This document shows positions 1 through 12,800 of a stretch of 64,000 bases of DNA, in pieces. Below the pieces are notes generated by a model that was not told the DNA's origin, did no database searches, and saw only the letters and a program-made list of their open reading frames with translations. Origin of the DNA: Synanceia verrucosa (Eukaryota; Chordata; Actinopteri; Perciformes; Synanceiidae); the NCBI GenBank assembly GCA_029721515.1, contig CM056556.1, positions 13,412,098 to 13,476,097 of the forward strand. Reading direction: 5' to 3'. The position numbers and the translations under genes are program-made. Within the stretch, counting starts at the first letter, position 1. Each line of letters opens with the position of its first letter.

Positions 1-60
1 GCCTATATTTTTTAATGTTTCTGTAATGGTTAATCCACCAGTATGTGCAAGCTATTTAAT

Positions 61-269
61 CATCCATCCATTCATCCATTTTCTACCGCTTATCCTCATA
101 GGGTCGCAGGGGAGCTGGAGCCTATCCCAGCTGTCTTAGGGTTAAAGGCAGGGTACACCCTGGACAAGTCGCCAAGGCACACCACTCACACTCACATTCA
201 CAGCTACGGTCAATTTAAATTAGCCAATTAACCTAATCCCCATGCATGTTTTTGGATGGTGGGAGGAAG
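61..269 (-). repeat. SINE copy 1 (5'-truncated, antisense)
   Basis: Shows the CATCC-repeat tail, the CTACCGCTTATCCTCATAGG motif and the CCAATTAACCTAATCCCCAT block, ending at GGAGGAAG. The tRNA-like head is missing. No target-site duplication is visible. Confidence 0.85.
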
Positions 270-565
270 TACCGTAAATTTTTGCACATGAAATTTACTG
301 TTTTACAAAAAATAGCAAAGTACATTATTATTTCTTGGTTGAGATGCCAAATTACATTTATTTACTGTCATTCCTGAACATCTTATTCTTGATTAATTTC
401 TGACTTCTCAGAGAATTCAGTTTTCTGGGTCAAATTTATATATAAGAAAGGCGAATTCAGGTCGAAATTGCTCATTGCTGTGACGTGTAGGGAAGTCAGT
501 GAGAAAGAATGAGTCTGAATTCAAGCATTTCATGATGCTGGACGGTCTTTGAGACAAATAGGGCA

Positions 566-593
566 GGTGGTCTAATTAATTTGTTAAGCACTG
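566..593 (+). repeat. Terminal fragment of the 28914-29134 MITE family
   Basis: GGTGGTCTAATTAATTTGTTAAGCACTG, followed by TA, is nearly identical to the right end of the element at 28914-29134. The matching left end is not seen. Confidence 0.6.
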
Positions 594-876
594 TATAGAC
601 ATACACACAGGTGAGGTACATACTCCAAAATATGTATACAATGTGTGATTCTTTACATAATTTTAAACCACACATGAAGTGTGTCTTGAAAACATTTTGA
701 AACATCTCATCGTCACAGTATAAGCAAAGAAATTTGCATCATAAGCAAATGATTTTTTTTGTACTGCAGCTTATTACACAGATGCTATTGTGTCTATTTT
801 CCATTTCCTACAGTACAGGTATTATAGACAAATAGTTAATTTTCCTCGTCCTTCCTCAGGCCGTCAACAGGGAACC

Positions 877-3800
877 ATGTGCAGCACCCTGAGCCCCAAA
901 CACTTGAGTGGCCCCGGCCTCACAGATATGCAGCAGTATCACCAGTGGTTGGCCAGTCGACATGAAGCCAGTCTGCTGCCCATGAAGGAGGACCTGGCCC
1001 TGTGGCTCTCTAATATCCTCGGTAGGAAACACCCTTAACAATACCGCATAAATACATGATCACCGTCCTGATAATTCTGCCTGCCTAAACACCTTTGCTT
1101 CACCAAATGATATAGGTTCAGTCAGACAAATACAAGGCGCTGATGCTGATTCATTTGATATCTTGGCTTTGAATTTCCTAATCTTTAAACTGAATGGGTA
1201 TTGCTGATGTAAACACCTCCACAGGGGACTGGAATCAATCTGAACCTCATTACAAACTGTTTTAAAGTCGCTAGAACGTGCAAACCAGTTCCCCCCTGTT
1301 CACACACTCTCCCATAGATTTTCCTTAATTAAATAATGGCCATCATTAAGAGTTCTCCAATAATGTACAGCCAGTGGAGAATAAGCAGCAGGCGATTTGT
1401 GCAAGGCTCCTATTGCATAATAAATCACCCTATGTATAGCGTACTTCTTTAACAGTGCAGTCACATAACAAACACATGAAGGATCAGATTTGAATTTAGA
1501 GGCTGTATAATTTATAATTAATGCTGCAGAAAGTTTGTGTTTCACATGCCATTGCATTTCATTTGCATGTTTAACTGCTGCACCAGTGACCAACTAGTGT
1601 CCACACAAAAATGTACTTGTTAGCAAAACACAAATTCTTAAAATTCCTCCACCAGAGTAGGTCACAATGTAAGAATTCAGCAGTTGCTTGCTAAATTTCT
1701 GAGAGACTACCTGTTTGTTAAATAGCATTTCATGTATCAGCATTTCAAGATTGTGTCGTCTTTAAGCGGTGAGGTGGTCTGATGATGCACCTTATTATTT
1801 CAGGCTTCCATTCAAGCTTTTGAAATATTTGTTGCTGTTCTTGATATGCTTAAAATTATTCTCCTAATGCCTGGAAGTTACTCGATGGGACATCCTGCAG
1901 GCTGTGCACAGTCCAACAATCTCTCAAGTCATCTGGAAGTCAGTTAATTTCTTGAAAATCTCTCCTGCCTCTGTGTGAACAACTTCAGTATCAATATCTT
2001 GAACCAGCTCATCTTGAAACCACTGGTCTGCTGTAAAAAACATGAGCATCCACGTTTGCAGTAAATGCACAGTTTGTTGTGTGTGATGTGTATTCAGCAC
2101 CTTAAAATCCTAAGAAAGAAGGTGCTGATATGCTTCAGGTTTCAGGTGGGTGGAGTAGTGCGGCATAACGGGTCGGTTGATCGAGTGGGAGGCGGATGCT
2201 TAGCTTTACTGATGAGTCACATCGCTGTTGTGATGGGAGGCTGGACAAACTGAGCAATTTATAGAAGTGAGTATTTGAGTTGAAATTTTTCTCTCGGAGC
2301 CCTCTGGAATATATTTTCCTCACACTGCGAGGCGCGAGGGGGAGTTTGAGCATATAAGACAGGAGCTCACTGAGTATTTCTCAAGATTTCAATCTCTCTT
2401 TTCTGGGCTCAATTACAACATTTGGAACTCATTAAATGTCAAACCCCCGAGACCCCTCCTCCTATAAGAAACAGAAAAGGGGATTAAAAAAAAAAAATCT
2501 CTCCGGTTTCTTTCCACAGACACCCCCTGCCACCACCTCCTATTTCACAATGATCTAACTATGAAAGAATGGTCCTCTGGAAGTCAGTCAACTGGACACC
2601 ACATGTTGATCACCAATCTATCTTTGCAACCCTGTGGGATAAAGAGGCATCATATGCACAATCAAAAAAATCAAATGCCCCTTTTTTTTGTGATTTTTGT
2701 CTTTGCCACCCCATTTTGTCCGCTAGCAGAAAACCCCCTTCCACACTGCCCCAAGTCATGTTGTAATATGTGAACATTTGGCTTCTGCAGAGCTGCCTTA
2801 ACTCAGCAGCACAAGCCAAACTCAATAAGCCAAGCTCAATCAACTGGGCGCTTTCTGTGAGTCAACAACACTGCATCAGGTTCAGCTTCAACTGGGATGG
2901 ATTAGAGAATAAATTGTGTTAACTTATACTGTACATATATTTTCAAATAAGCATTTGTATGTTGAATTTATTGCTGGAATCTCGGCTTTATGTGTCCCCT
3001 GGTCAGGTCTGGAAATCACCGCTGAGAGCTTCATGGATCGCTTAGACAACGGCTTCCTGTTGTGCCAGCTGGCTGAGACACTACAGGAGAAGTTCAGGCA
3101 AAATAATGGAGACCTGCCTGCGTCTGGCAACAGCAAGGTACAGAGAAAGCTGAGGATTACAGTTGTCTGGTGGGATAACGGTTACAGCGAAAACACTAAT
3201 CTGGAAGTCAAATCTTGGCAGAAAGTGTTCAGTGACTCAACAGAGAATTGTTTCTGAGAGGGGAATGTAACTTTTTGACTTATATTATTGTTATCACTTG
3301 TCCCAGTGTTATCACTGGGACTGAGGGTCCCAACTATTTGCACAATCCTCCTGCTTGATTAGAGGAGAATGTGAAATCCAGACATAATAAGTAATCTGTG
3401 TTTTGTTTTTAACTCAAATCCATGTTTAATATTTTGGTTTTCTCTAATTGCACACTAAGGATCCGTTGAAGTCCTAATTTTTTTTTCTGCATAATTTACG
3501 GGGACCAGACAGCTTGAACACCAGAACAGTATTGAACTTTTATTGATGCTCTCTGAGACAGGAAGCAGCTATACCCTGATCAGGTTTCCATCAATAAGAT
3601 CAATAACAGCTACACTTCTCCCATCTCAAAGAAATGTTGATATGTTAAACTTTTGGAAAGAAACACAGCGACAGAAAGAATTTGATGATGAACATCATTA
3701 TATTTGACATCGAGCATATCTATGTCCTTACTTGTTGATTGGTTTTGTCAGCTCGGCAGCGACCATGAATCCCAACTTTGCAAGGAGCTCCATATTTTCA

Positions 3801-6800
3801 GACAGCAGCACACAAAGGGTGGGGTGGGGGATGGGGTCTGCAGCCTTCTGCAGGGCAAAAAAAAAGAAAAAAATAAGGCTGGCAAGGACACATAAACTGA
3901 TGGGGCCCCACACCCCCTGTGAGAATTGGTAGACATACTTTCAGTGTTCATTTTTTGTGAGTCTTGAGTGAGGGTTTAATGAATTTTATAAGATGAAACT
4001 GTATCCTTGGAAGTCGTAATTGTATATTTTACCGGATCAGTGCGAAAGAAAATAAAATGATTGCAACACAAATTCTTAGATAATATCAGCTTCAGAGCTG
4101 CTGCAAGAAGGTTCAATGTCTTCATTTTCTTTTAAAATATTGTTTCTCCACTTGTGTCCATTCTACGTGGATACATCCTACGACTATAGGTATCTGTACT
4201 TTCACACATTGAACCATCTGGAGCTCAGTGGGATTATCTGTATTGGGACAGAGGGAAAGTGGTTTAGTTTCTGTTCAGAGGAAAGCAAGCTGAAGACTCT
4301 TTTGTTGGCTCGTGAGTGAGAGTTGTTGATGTTTGCACTGAGGCATTGCTGTGCTGATGACGGTGAGTCTCCTGATCTCAGTGTGAGTGGAGCGGCGCAG
4401 ATGTGAGGAAATGCTTGAGGTCAGTGACCGTGGGACGGCAGAGGATCTGCTGAAATAGAGGAGCCTATTGATCGCAAATGTCAACAGACTGAGAGAGTCC
4501 TGAGGCAGATAAAAGAGAGAGAGAGTGGTTTTACCCTGACCTGCAACCCAGGCTTTCAAATCAAATAAAGTTACATCAGGTGTAGTTACATGTTCAGTAG
4601 TTTAGCTTCGCACAGCTCATATTTAGCACTTTCAGTTTAATGAGCCATGGAAGATTAATCGCATTCTCCATGCCTAATACACTGTACCTCAACTATGTGC
4701 CATTTTAGCATATGGCTCATATCAAACCTTTGTTGCTTTATCATCTTATCATGGCACTACATGGTAAATGGTATGGTTGTTGTTTACATTTAACCACTTT
4801 AAAGTCTACTCTAAAGCTCATTAAAAGTTGTGTGTGCAGGAGCGATAAAAAGATAAATCCCTTTATTGATGCAGCCTCTTGCACATCTTCTCACATGCTC
4901 AGTCAATATCAACTGCAGATGATATTTTTTTCTTGTAATATTATTGTCATGTGCCAGGTTCAATACCACCACCTCATTAAAGCTAGTATTGGTAATCTGG
5001 AGACACTAGTGAGTTACACTAATCAGTCCCTCCAGGAAATTGTGATGTTGCGATCACCATAATTATTGCAAATTCAACCAATAGCTGTAATATTTGTGGT
5101 GGCTTGCAATTATTATTATAAAAATTACCACATTATTTAAAAAAAATGGAGGGGTGGAAAAATAAGGGAGAGGGGGAGGACATGGAGTATGAAAACATGG
5201 ACCCTGAGTTTTAGTTTGGCCCAAACATACTTGGACAGAACTCTGTGGAGGTCCATGCAGACTCAAAGTGGATGTCCGCAAAGCCTATGCGCACAAGAGT
5301 TTACATTTGTGACACACTAAACACTACTCAGCATGTAATTTTCACATCGACCCGCATTACATATGACTATGGAAGCTCTGATGACTGTGAGCACCTACTC
5401 ATTTTATTCTGTACACCTTTGTTCCTGTGCTTATTTACTTGAGTTTTAGGGTAGACCCTGGACACGTCGGCAGTTCATCGCAGGGCACAGACAGAGACAA
5501 CCATTCACCCCTATGGACATTTGTTAAATTAGCCAATTAACCTAATCCCCATGTATGCTTTTGGATGGTGGGAGGAAGTGGCCGGGAATCGAACCTGGTA
5601 CCTTCTTGCTGCGAGGTGACAGTGCTAACCACTACACCACCATGCCGCTGACTCAGGAATGTTTTTGTAGTTTTGAGCCCATGGTTCTCATAAGTTCTAA
5701 CATAAAAAAGAAGAGAAACATTTCCAGCTATTTCTTTGATGTGTAGTATGGTATGCAAAATCAAGCATTTTTGATCGCAAAAATCACAAAAACTAGTGAG
5801 TACAGTAGATCTTTAAAATCATCCAAACAAAAAAGAAAATCAGCAACACTGCAGGCCACCTTCCAGCCCTTGCTCCAAATTTATTATTACGAATATAAAC
5901 GTGTCATAATGAACAGTGTACAGGGCTATTGATGGTAATCTCAGCTGTCAAGCTATTAAATCTGTAAGTAGAAGACAGGTGAAACTTTTTGCATTGATTA
6001 TTTCTTTGGACTTGAGTCTCCAAGAAGTTACTGAGCTGGAGGAGATTCGGCACAAAATCCCTAAGAATTTAGAGCAGTTTTTTTTAACCATTTATCCCTG
6101 TTTCCAATCTTTATGCTAAACTAAGCTACCTGGCTACTGACGGGGGTACAGTCTCCTCATCTCAGCAATGAAGCAAATAAGCGTAGACTGATTTAGCTGT
6201 GCATTTGAAGTGTGTGTGTACAGATGTGGTGGTAGACATGTTGACAATCTACATAAATCTGAGTGAAAGAAAATGTGATTTTTCATTAAAGTACTTCCTC
6301 ATCCTTATTATTCATTCCTTCTTCTGTTCTGTGCCATCATTAGCCATTTAATTAATTCAGAAAGCCACCACAGAAATAACAACATGCCATTCTGATAGCT
6401 GGATCAAACAAAACTGGCAATGTGGTTGACATTATTTCACAAGGGATGCAAAGTAATTCAACAACAGAAATGATCCCAGAAAAAAGTCAAAAGGAGAGCC
6501 TGGAAAGAAAAGAAAAATACCCACAAAAGCCTGCATATTTCCAGCATGAGCTCACTGCACCTTTCTCATAGCACAGACGCACATATCCTGTATAAAACCA
6601 CAGCGAGGCGCATAAATCTCCCCGAACAGACCATGTGGGGGCTGAAACCCATAAGTATGTCATTTGATCCCAAATCATAGGGGGCCTGGTAAAGTAACAC
6701 CAGTTTTCTAACTCGCCATCTCGCGTATTGATCTGTGTGGAAAAGGTCCTTGATGCTGAGCTGAAAGCGGCAGATGGAGAAGAAATCAGCGTAGATAAAG

Positions 6801-9800
6801 AGTGTGTGACTCTATGTTTTAATGGAAACTCTTGGGTCTGGGTGGGACAAGTCACCCAGTGGACATTTGTTTTCTCTTTGTCAAACACAAAGTAAAAGTT
6901 CAGTTGTGTCTATTCAATTAAATTCAATTTTTTTGTCTCAGTTTCATTTGTGTGCACATAAAGATATCTACTAACCTCTCTCTGTCTAGAGTATTCCCTA
7001 TCGGAGGATACCATGCCGACAGAGCGCTCCCTCCGGTTCCTTTTTTGCACGGGACAACACAGCAAACTTTCTTTCCTGGTGTCGTAAAGTTGGAGTTGGA
7101 GAAACGTGTCTGTTTGAGTCAGAGGATTTAGGTGAGTGTCCTCTTTTTCAGCCATGAGAAAATCTGAATATAGGCCAATAAACAGGCTTCAGGTACAGTA
7201 AAACCAGCCTTTGGCTGCCACTGGCACTACCGGAACAGTGGACTAACATTTCTCCCTCCTGTGAATGCAGTGATTGTGCAGTGTCACGAAAGACACCCCA
7301 AAGCTCAGACGAGTCACAACTCCTTTGACATTCACCCAAAGCTCACATGGGCAGCAGTCTGCTGAGAGCAGCTCTACCTGACAATAAGTAGGATGTGTGC
7401 ATCTCGAATACACATGCACAAAATGTCTGGAGTTAAAACAAAAGGGAGCGCACTAGACAGAAGGGTGTGAGTTACTGAAAAAGTAGGCCAACGCTATGCA
7501 AATGTTTTCCTCAGCCCAGAGTGGGACATTCTGCTCTCTCCCTCAATCACACACTCACTGTGTTATCTGTGTCTTTGTAATCTATTGCAAGGATTTTTTT
7601 GGCGTCATGTCACTAAAATATGCTCGCGGTTAAGATATGTTAGGACTGAAAGATTGTCCTTACAATGGGATGTACAGTGTGACCCTGCCAGGACAGAAAT
7701 ACAGGGAATATTCATACATTCCTGTAATTTCTGACTAATGGCTGCTCGACCATCGCTAAGCAATTTCAACTATGCAAATCATTTCCAAAGGCCAAGTCAC
7801 GCAAACACATAGTCACATAGACACACACACACACACACAGCGATTTATCAAGAGTGCACTTTCATGTGCAGCATGTAAAATATTGTAAAAAATACTTCAG
7901 TGAAATGATAATGGTTGACTTTTTTTCTTTCTCTCTCTGTCTTTCTTCTGTTATTTCTCTGGATGGATTTATCAGTTCAGCAGTAGATGAAACAACACCA
8001 GGTTGGCTATCATGCAGTGGATATTCTGTCTATAATGCATGATGTGGTGTGTCACATGCATCGCACATCTTGTCTCACTGTCTGGTCATAATATATGCAG
8101 TGACACCTCACGTCTGATCAGTACTCATTTGGGATGAACAGGATTGCAGAGCAGAGGAACATTTGAATGCATGAAGTTCATGTGCATCTTACCATCACAC
8201 ATCACTATCATCCACATCCATTACCCTTTTCGATACATACTGTATTGCTAAAACTTTATCTCTTCCTGCAGTTCTTCATAAGCAGCCACGAGAAGTGTGT
8301 CTCTGTCTTTTAGAGTTGGGACGGATAGCATCACGGTATGATATTGGTTTGTTTATTATAGTTGATGCATGACTACTTTACCATATGTCTTCAGATTTTT
8401 TTCTAAATCTTAATTCTACACTCATGGACTGGGTGTTACCCTTTGTTTCCTTGGTCTAGATACAACGTCGAGCCCCCTGGCCTTATAAAACTGGAGAAAG
8501 AGATTGAACAAGAAGAAAAAGCTCCTCCACCACCTCCATCACCTGTATTCCCAGCTCAGCCCCAGCCTCCATCTCCCTCTTTGTCTCCTTCTTTGTCTCC
8601 CTCCCCATCTCCGACTCCTACCAAAGTCAGCTCCAGCAAGAAGAGTACTGGGAAGTTGTTGGATGACGCTGTAAGTTGCTTCTACTTTTAATACCAGGAG
8701 AAAGAAATCTGTAATGTCTTATTTATGATCTTATTTATTAATGTGTGTTTTACAGGTAAGACATATAGCTGATGATCCCCCCTGCAGATGTGCGAACAAA
8801 TTCTGTGTAGAGAGACAGTCACAGGGTCGATACCGTGTTGGGGAGAAGATGCTTTTTATTCGGGTGAGTTTGTCACAGCAAGGTTTAAATGTATGCAGCA
8901 TCTGGTGTAAGAAAAATGTTTTAACAGCGAAGGAAAACGTATCCTAATCCTTTATATAATTAATAACATATGAGAAAATACCAGCATCTCCTGTACGTAG
9001 AGCTAGAAATTATCTGTAATCTGGACTGGACATTTACATATACTTTTTGTGTTTTATCATTTTTAATCGGTTGTTGTATATTACAAAGTAAAAAAGGAAA
9101 GAAATCACAAAAATGACACAAGTGCACATTCAGATCTTTTGGTTGATAAGAAGGTCCCACAGTGCAGTGCGAAGCCCTCTCCTTTCACACAGCATATGGC
9201 AGCATGTTGATACTTGGGGTTGGCTTTGGGATGAAAGTAACTCATTGTGTCTGGAGAGCCCGCCTTCACTGTGAGGTCTCATTTACTGGTAATGGTATTC
9301 CGACGACGTCCATCTTCAGCCAAACATAATGTGGCTCGCAGGCTATAAAGGGAAAATAACACCCACACATTTCCATATGGTCTTAAATTATTACTTGGAA
9401 ATTATTTACTAAGCTTTATTACCCAGTACTGGCCATTGCACTAATTACATCTTATAATATGGATCTATCAGCCCAGGAAATGTTCCTGGACTCTGAGTTG
9501 AGGATAAAGGATAATGGAGGAGGCTAAATGGAGGCTAACACAGATTAGAGAAGTAGCATTGGTCCCCTTGGGATCCTGGTTACTTGGCAACCTACAACTA
9601 GGATTCACACCTCCAAGAATGTGATTCATGCCAGCAGTGTGTTTCGTTTTGGATGTGGAGACGTTCAACGGAGAGTTTAGGATGTCCTCTGCTGTCAGCC
9701 CATTATACTGCAACTATATTAGTGTCAAATCACAACCAAATCTCAGTCATTATGAGGTTTAGATCAAATCTTTTTTGAAATATTAGTGAGCATCATGAGA

Positions 9801-12800
9801 CTCACACCTTAATTCCCTGTTAGAATAGCACAAAATACAGTATAAATCTGCATATTTATTATAATTTGTTCCTTTTCAATGATTGAAGGCTTTAGTCTTC
9901 ATTGTGTTGCTCAGCAACCAAGGACAGATGGTGAGAAGCTCACAGTGCAGTCTGCTGTACAGAAAGAAATCTGCATTTCATGTCCAGTTAATTTTATTCA
10001 TATAGACAGAAATCACAAATTTGCAAATCCATCCATCCATTATCTACAGCTTATCCTCATAGGGTTGTGAGGGGGCTGGAGCCTATCCCGCTGTCTTAGG
10101 GCAGAAGGCAGGGTACACCCTGGACCTCATCACAGGGCACATAGAGACAGACAACCACTCACACTCACACCTACAGTCAATTTAAATTATCCAATTAACC
10201 TAATCCCCATGCATGTTTTTGGATGGTGGGAGGAAGCCGGAGTACCCGGAGAGAACCCACGCAGACACGGGGAGAACATGCAAACTCCACACAGAAAGGC
10301 CCCGGAGCCGGGATTCAAACTCGGTACCTTCTTGCTGTGAGGCAACAGTGCTAACCACTACACCACTGTGCCACCCAAATTTGCAAATATTTCTCATAAA
10401 CATAGTTTAGTTCACTTTTATTTCTTCCTTTAATACTGCTACATACAGCTCTATTTATTGTTTTATTCTATTCTAATATATAGCAGGTACAGCAGTGGAA
10501 AAATTGAGAAATTATTTTAGTGTTTCCAAAGGTGTGGCTGCTGTGACAGACACAAATAAATACAAATCACATTATTTGTTTGTTTACAAGAAAAAAATAA
10601 CAAAACTTAAATCTTGACAGTTTCAATATGTCAGTTCTCAACATTTTCAGGTTCAAAGTCAACAAATAACAGAGAATGTGTTAAAAACTGAACAAAAAAT
10701 AAATAAACCATCACATCATCAAATTAATATTTAGCAGTCCTGCCATTAGCACGCAGGAGAGCTCTTATCCTGGCTGGCATGTTCCCCACGAGCCTTTCAC
10801 ACTGCTGAGGAGTTACCTTGTCCCATTTTTCTTGAATTACTGCTGTTTTTGGATGGTGGGAGGAAGCCGGAGTACCCAGAGAGAACCCACGCAGACACGG
10901 GGAGAACATGCAAACTGCACACAGAAAGGCCCCCGGGCCGGGAATCAAACCCAGTACCTTCTTGCTGTGAGGCAACAGTGCTAACCACTACACCACCTGT
11001 GTCATTCTGCGGTTTTCCCTGCACATGCGGATCAGGATGCAGTCGTTTCTGTCTGTCTGAAGAAACCCTTTGATGCCCAGATCTTGGTTTGTCTTCCAAG
11101 CTGTTGGTTCATCTGTGTTTCTGCAGAGTGTATCCAACTGCTGAAGGACTGCATCTGCACTTCCTGGCGATCTGGTGGCAGCTGTACCCTTCCTAGCTGA
11201 GAATCTGTATCTTCAGACGTGTTTCCTTGTTTTGTCTCTGAAGAACTGTCAAATGTGCTGGCTTTATATAGACACGAAGCATGGCAACAAAACTTGTGTC
11301 TTTTAATGAAAAGCACAACCTTCATTAGTGGATCACTGGAACCAAAATGACCCAATAACAGCTTTTTTATGATTTGTTTAGTATTTTGGCTGTGATTGCA
11401 TTAAAAGAAACTTGAAGACTTTTAATGCAATATTTCACAAATGCACAGGGTGTCAGAAAACTTTTTTCCATCACTGTATAGCATGGAGCAGTGCTATCAC
11501 TGCATTTCATTGTGCAGTCCTGCATTGTATAATGACAATCCACCTGGACCTTGAGCCAATCTGTACAGAATATGACTCCCACTATGCTGTACAGATTGAT
11601 TTACATAAAAGAAACGAACCCCCCCCCCAAAAAAAAAAAAAACTTTTACAGGGAAAAAGGAAGAAACCTTAAGAAAAAGTAAAAGAGGAACTTGGACAGA
11701 CAGACATCTACTAGATGCACAAAGTAGACCAAATTAATTTCACATGGATTACCACGTGCCATCATGTGCAGTTAGTCACAGTATATGAGATACATCATTA
11801 CATCATCAAACCTCTTCCTTTGTCTCTCAGCCAGACACACTTAGTCAAAATGCCGTAGTTAAAATACTTCAGATGGTTTTACCCTCCAGCAGCTGCTTCT
11901 GCTGAAAAGACCTGAATAAAGTAAAGCCAAGTCCACAGAGCGAGAGCGACAGTGGCATTCGGTGCACATAAGAGTCTACTCCACAATTATCTGCACATGC
12001 CTGAGAGACTGACCTCAGCACCTGGAATAAATGAGGTGGTTGCGGCCTCAACAAAGGGGCAGAGTGACATGCAGTGTTTGCGAGAAATGCTGTCAAAGCT
12101 CAGCCCCGGGCCGCCGTCCTTCTCTGGGTTGCAGAAGAGGGAACAAGGGTCTTTTCCAATGCAGTGTGATTGAAACCCCTTTGCATCACACAGGTCCATT
12201 AAATCCACAGTCACAAAGCCTGAAGGCCTGGTGCAGGTGATTGGAAGCAGTGTCCTGCCACTGCCCTCTCGATTGATTCCTCTAAGAGGCTTATAAATGT
12301 TGCATGTTATGCTGCTGGAGGGCAGAGCACCTCATATCTGGCCGGGCTGAGGTGACAATCTCATGAGACAGTTTACCCTTTTTATCAAACGATTTAGTTT
12401 GGTATTTGTCTGAATCATTCTCCTATTACTTGTGTTTTTAAAGACATAGCGTCCCAGTAGTGTTGATGATAACCTGTTTATTATATTTTTATCTGAGAAG
12501 GACATTAAGCTTGTTTTAGATGTGTAATGTTGTGTTAATGAGGTAGGAGGGTGACGTTGTTGACATGTTTTATGTGCACAGCCTCTGGGGAATGTGAGTG
12601 TCTGAGCATACAATATATCAGAACCTTTTATTTCTTCTCCTCTTCATTATAATGGTCGATGTTGCCATGGTACCCAACCTTGAGAATGTGTAGCAGGTGG
12701 CGTCCTTTCGAAACAAATGTTGCAGATTGAACAATAAAAAAAACACTCCATATCATTTCTTGGTTAAGCAGAGTGTGTACTGTAGTTTCTTAGGTTTTGT

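Noticed and set aside
10213..10410. Open frame with GGRKPEYPERTHADTGRTCK-like peptide, recurring at 10849 and 51188
   Set aside because: It is the translation of the SINE body, so it repeats wherever the SINE occurs. It is not a gene.
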